This document shows, in pieces, positions 55,172 through 58,526 of a stretch of 58,526 nt of DNA. The position numbers were made by a program, and so were the translations under genes. The DNA comes from an uncultured Schlesneria sp. Its GTDB lineage: Bacteria > Planctomycetota > Planctomycetia > Planctomycetales > Planctomycetaceae. Position 1 is the stretch's first letter; each line of letters starts with the position of its first letter. The notes below the pieces were generated by a model that did no database searches, was not told the origin of the DNA, and saw nothing but the letters and a program-made list of their open reading frames with translations. The stretch covers positions 1-58,526 of the forward strand of contig CAIVEI010000210.1 of assembly GCA_903904835.1 (NCBI GenBank), read 5' to 3'.

Positions 55172-57289
55172 TCACTGCTCCGGCATCGGCCCGTCAGGTG
55201 AGGCGAGTTTCCTATCTGCCGATCTACTGACAGGAACGCGGGCGAGCCGCAAACCGCAATAATAGTTTCGGTTCGAGGGCTGAAGAACGCGATATGCCGC
55301 CGCGCAGCCCACGGAAGGGTCCCCCCAGCAACCACCTCGTTGCACCCGCATTCTGACCTCGCTGGCTTCCTTCGATTCGTCGTCACAATGCTCCAAAACG
55401 TTGCCATGCATGTCGTACAGCCCCAGCCGGTTCGGCTGATAGCTGCCAACCTGACACGTCCGTTTCAACGAGGTCTCAGCAAAATCGAAATTCGCCTGGG
55501 TTGGCAGTAACACGTTCGTCGGATTGTCAAAGAAGTAGTTGTATGCGGAGTCAAACTTGTTGGAATTCGGCCCTCCTCGACACGCATACTCCCATTCTTC
55601 CTCTGTCGGCAAGCGATACACCCAGCCTTCTTCTTGCTCCCGCTGATTCAATGCTTTTACGAAATCTTGAGCGTCATCCCATGACACTGTCTCGACCGGG
55701 AATCGCTTCAGATCCTGATCACTGACATCCAACACGTACTTGTGGCCATGTCCGTTACGTTTGAAAACGCTCGGGTTAGAGCCAGTAACCGCTTCCCATT
55801 CCTCGTGCGTCACCTCGTATTTTCCCAGGTAGAAGTCATCCTTAAAGTCGACTTCCTTTTCCCCCATCAGACCTGCGACGCCGCCACCAAGCCAAGATTT
55901 ACCCTTGGGCACCAGGACAAACTCCATCCCCAGGCCATTTTTGTGAGTGCGTGGAAGCTTTTCCGGTTGAGGGGCTGATTGTGATTTAGAAACGTCAGCG
56001 ATTGAAGGAATGTCGGATTTACGTGGCTGAGGCTCTCGAATCGATAACTGGCTACCAGCGAGCAACAGCGCTGCGACCACGATCGCCCCGCTCGCAAGCC
56101 AGAGCAAAGGTGATCGCCAATTCAACAACTGGCTCATCATCGTCCGGGATTTCGTGCTTTCAATTGGTTGCGAGACAATTGGCCCGGCTTGAAGTGCCGC
56201 CAGATGCTTCTGCAGCAAATCAGCCACTTCCGCTGCGGTCTGAAAACGGTCAGCAGGAGATTTTGCCAGCAGCCGGTCAATGACTTCGGACAGCCAGTTG
56301 GGGATTTCCGGATTGATTCGTCCAATCGGACGCGGAGTCTCTTCGCAGATTCGCTTTAACGTCACTAAGGGATTGTCCGCCGTGAATGGCGGCTTCCCTG
56401 TGCACATGGTGTAGAGGATTGCGCCCAGGCTGAAGAGATCCGTCCGGTGGTCAACCACTGCGCCGGAGGCCTGTTCCGGCGACATAAACTGCGGCGTTCC
56501 GGAGAAAACGCCCGATCGGGTCATCACCGTATCGTCGGTCATCCTGGCCAAACCGAAATCCGCCACTTTGGCTCGTTCGACTCCGTTTTCCAGCAGGACG
56601 TTGGCCGGCTTCATATCCCGATGGACCAAACCCTGCTTGTGTGCGGCCGCGAGTCCATCGGCGATTTGTCCCCCGATACGCAGAATCTCTTTGACCGATA
56701 ACGTCCCCTGGGTCGCAATCTTTTGCGCCAGGGTCTTCCCCTCGACATACTCCATAGCGATATACGGGGGATGATGGTTCTCGTCCACCGCGTAAATGAC
56801 CACGCAATTCGGATGACTGACGGCGGCGGCAGAGCGGGCTTCTCGTTCAAAACGTTGACGCGACATCGGATCGATCGCAATCTCTGGTGCAAGCACCTTG
56901 ATCGCCACGACCCGTTGCAACTTGGGGTCAAGCGCCCGAAAGACAATTCCCATCCCACCGCGGCCCACGGAATTCAAGATTCGATAAGGCCCCAGCGAAC
57001 CCAGGTCATCAGGAACGATCGGCGATCCAAGGAATGGAAACTCTGCGGCGGAAGGCTTCGCATCAGAATTGCCCGTTGGCAGGCCAGACTCCTTACTTTC
57101 GCCACGCCGCCACGCCGGCAACTCAAGGAAACTGGCAGCCTCTTCGGCTGCGTTCAGGAGCGAAAAGACCTGTCGTGCGAGTTCGGCATTTTCCGCACAA
57201 GCCTGATGAACGTACTGGCGGCGATGTTCTGGATCTCGAAGCTTCAGAGCCTCTGAAAAGATCTCTTCCAGTCGAGTCGACTCATTCAT
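55172..57289 (-). CDS. Ser/Thr kinase fused to an FGE-sulfatase-like domain
   Basis: 705 residues. An N-terminal helical segment (LEEIFSEALKLRDPEHRRQY) common in planctomycete kinases precedes the kinase domain (101-365): glycine loop GRGGMGIVF (109-117), VAIK (K131), HRDMKPAN (223-230) and DFG (244-246). A membrane helix at about 395-415 places the rest outside. The C-terminal 260 residues are a formylglycine-generating-enzyme-like (SUMF1) domain: GLGMEFVLVPKG, GKYEVTHEEW, YRLPTEEEWEYACRGG, YDMHGNVLEHC and RGGCWGDP. The Cys pair of true FGE catalysis is not evident, so a sensing role is likely. GGAG lies 7 bases before the ATG. The ECF sigma gene is 73 bases upstream, a frequent signalling pair. 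Confidence 0.92.
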   Translation of the reverse strand: MNESTRLEEIFSEALKLRDPEHRRQYVHQACAENAELARQVFSLLNAAEEAASFLELPAWRRGESKESGLPTGNSDAKPSAAEFPFLGSPIVPDDLGSLGPYRILNSVGRGGMGIVFRALDPKLQRVVAIKVLAPEIAIDPMSRQRFEREARSAAAVSHPNCVVIYAVDENHHPPYIAMEYVEGKTLAQKIATQGTLSVKEILRIGGQIADGLAAAHKQGLVHRDMKPANVLLENGVERAKVADFGLARMTDDTVMTRSGVFSGTPQFMSPEQASGAVVDHRTDLFSLGAILYTMCTGKPPFTADNPLVTLKRICEETPRPIGRINPEIPNWLSEVIDRLLAKSPADRFQTAAEVADLLQKHLAALQAGPIVSQPIESTKSRTMMSQLLNWRSPLLWLASGAIVVAALLLAGSQLSIREPQPRKSDIPSIADVSKSQSAPQPEKLPRTHKNGLGMEFVLVPKGKSWLGGGVAGLMGEKEVDFKDDFYLGKYEVTHEEWEAVTGSNPSVFKRNGHGHKYVLDVSDQDLKRFPVETVSWDDAQDFVKALNQREQEEGWVYRLPTEEEWEYACRGGPNSNKFDSAYNYFFDNPTNVLLPTQANFDFAETSLKRTCQVGSYQPNRLGLYDMHGNVLEHCDDESKEASEVRMRVQRGGCWGDPSVGCAAAYRVLQPSNRNYYCGLRLARVPVSRSADRKLASPDGPMPEQ

Positions 57290-57362
57290 TGTCCGTCTCC
57301 GATGTCGAAGTCACCGACTGCACTTCTTCTAACTTATTAGCGTAGATTTGGTGGCGAGCGCC

Positions 57363-58016
57363 TCATTGTTTTTTCGCACGGTCATCGTGAGAGGGAAAAT
57401 CAGACGCCCCCTGCTTGAGCCAGTTGAACAGCCAGGCTTTCGCATAAGTCCAGTTTCGGGATGCGGTTGCGCGAGAAATCCCCAGTGTCTCGGCGGCTTG
57501 AATTTCCGAGAGTCCGACAAAGTAACGGAGTTTGACAAGTTCGGCCTTACCGGGCTCGATTTGAGAAAACGTTTGCAGAGCGACGTCAAGATCGAGCAGT
57601 TCTTCATCGGGCAGGATCGCCGTATCGGCCAGGTCTTCCGTCATCTGCTGGACGGCTGCACCGCCACGTTTGATTGCCAGACGTTGCCGCGCTTGATCGA
57701 CAAGAATCCGCCGCATGGTCTCCGAAACCGCAGCAAAGAAGTGGCGACGATTAGCCCACTCGATGGGGACCTTTCCACCAACGAGCCTCAGGTAAGCTTC
57801 ATTGACCAGCGCCGTAGGCCCCATCAGCGGATTGTGCTTTTCGCCCCGAAGACGGTCGGCAGCAAGACTGCGCAATTGCCGATAGACCTGCTCGATGAGC
57901 GAATGGAGTGCCTGCTGATCACCCTGGGCATAGGCCTGAAGCAAGATTGTGAGATCACCTTCACTGCTTTCGGCAACTGCCGCTGCAAGATCATCAGACA
58001 CAATAAACAACTCCAC
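57363..58016 (-). CDS. ECF sigma factor (planctomycete Sig70-X6 type)
   Basis: 217 residues from GTG 58016 (GAGGTG 6 bases before it; a second GTG at codon 6 has GGAG nine bases upstream and is equally possible). Region 2 is PTALVNEAYLRLVGG plus RRHFFAAVSETMRRILVDQA (about 68-110). Region 4 is ELVKLRYFVGLSEIQAAETL followed by GISRATASRNWTYAKAWL (about 155-195). The pattern matches the large group of sigma factors paired with Ser/Thr kinases in Planctomycetes. The kinase-FGE gene follows in the same direction, so the two should act in one signalling path. Confidence 0.93.
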   Translation of the reverse strand: MELFIVSDDLAAAVAESSEGDLTILLQAYAQGDQQALHSLIEQVYRQLRSLAADRLRGEKHNPLMGPTALVNEAYLRLVGGKVPIEWANRRHFFAAVSETMRRILVDQARQRLAIKRGGAAVQQMTEDLADTAILPDEELLDLDVALQTFSQIEPGKAELVKLRYFVGLSEIQAAETLGISRATASRNWTYAKAWLFNWLKQGASDFPSHDDRAKKQ

Positions 58017-58526
58017 GAGGTCACCTCGTCGCCCCTGTCATTATGGAACTCCATTCTGACGGGTGACGCAGTGCAAGTGAAGGATGACTTGTTCCCCAGC
58101 GGCCATCGCCAGTGTCGTTTTCACCAAATGCTTGTGAAAAAGGTCCTGCGACGGGAATACGCCAGCGTTACCTTTAGCGTTAGGGGCGGAGTTTGGCAGA
58201 GAAACACACGAAGGACGCCGCGCGGGCTTTGCCCGCAACGCATCAGACGAAGTTAAGGTCGAGCAATAAATTGCTATGCCTGTTGGTTGCCAATCAGGTC
58301 GACGCTCGGAGTGCCACGGTTTTGGACTTCTTCGGGCGTGAAACTTGACTCATTGAGTCAAGTTTCAGGATCTCTTCCAAAGTAGCCATCATCGCTCCGC
58401 GTGATGAGCATCGCTCGAAAACCTATCAAATTCCGCTCCGCATATTTTCAAAAAAGTATTCAAACGAAGTCTTGTTCCGATGCGTTGGTAACGATTGAAT
58501 CGTTTCCGACGCATGCTCATCACGCG
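58017..58526. other. Intergenic region with dispersed repeat at the window edge
   Basis: The first 300 bases hold no supported gene. A palindrome GCGGGCTTTGCCCGC (about 58221-58235) is REP-like. The right-hand copy of the dispersed element occupies the end. Confidence 0.6.
58340..58526. repeat. Dispersed palindromic element, right copy
   Basis: A small palindrome at 58340-58366 (arms GAAACTTGACTCA) is followed by the 25-bp flank at 58373-58397, which is the exact complement of 177-201. Then come the 14-bp arms (58398-58411 and 58513-58526) around a core that runs in the same direction as in the left copy. The right arm coincides with the last base of the window. Confidence 0.85.

Noticed and set aside
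57348-58256. 302-codon plus-strand frame
   Set aside because: It is the shadow of the ECF sigma gene on the other strand, whose motifs are clear.

Overview
This window looks like chromosomal DNA from a Planctomycetota bacterium, probably order Planctomycetales. The evidence is the gene families seen here: three DUF1501 proteins, a PSCyt1/DUF1549/DUF1553 cytochrome-type protein, a DUF1559 prepilin-like protein, giant secreted proteins, Hanks-type kinases with HEAT-like or FGE-like tails beside ECF-type sigma factors, a sulfatase-SGNH fusion and a PEP-CTERM protein. The exact genus is not certain. Both ends of the window lie in copies of one dispersed palindromic element, so it may be a contig that broke at a repeat.

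Layout. 1-380: palindromic repeat element, then a giant secreted protein (381-6860). 6861-8240: repeat-rich intergenic island with a relic of a kinase C-terminus. 8241-13885: Ser/Thr kinase with a HEAT-like tail, a GxxExxY PD-(D/E)XK-type gene bracketed by CACCACGGAG repeats, and a sigma factor. 14637-22264: DUF1501 protein, a 70-bp tandem repeat, a PSCyt1/DUF1549/DUF1553 - DUF1501 pair, and a ketoglutarate-semialdehyde-type dehydrogenase. 22362-27497 (minus): probable operon of ABC ATPase, ABC-2 permease fused to a CPBP protease, type III pantothenate kinase and a truncated MnmE-like GTPase. 27712-32363: large LamG-type secreted protein, PhzF-like protein and a small basic protein.

32709-36524 (minus) is the most interesting part. 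Five tightly packed genes encode a polynucleotide-kinase-like P-loop protein, a Thg1-like 3'-5' nucleotidyltransferase, a sirtuin without the zinc cysteines, and two RlaP-type nucleotidyltransferases. This reads as an RNA-end healing and repair (or RNA-damage conflict) operon with no ligase beside it.

36634-45012: DUF1559 protein, small membrane protein, tRNA-Ala(CGC) with a strong terminator, thioredoxin reductase, Xaa-Pro peptidase, an orphan sugar-ABC double ATPase and a third DUF1501 protein. 45099-48128: a sulfatase-SGNH fusion whose sulfatase half has lost two catalytic residues (Cys to Gly, His to Asn). 48272-53361: gcvT overlapping a Tat-exported [2Fe-2S] subunit, followed by the molybdopterin and FAD subunits of a PaoABC/xanthine-dehydrogenase-like enzyme. 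53808-58016: NHL-propeller PEP-CTERM protein, then a kinase-FGE fusion with its ECF sigma factor. The last 500 bases hold repeats.

All functional calls come from motifs read by eye. No database search was possible.
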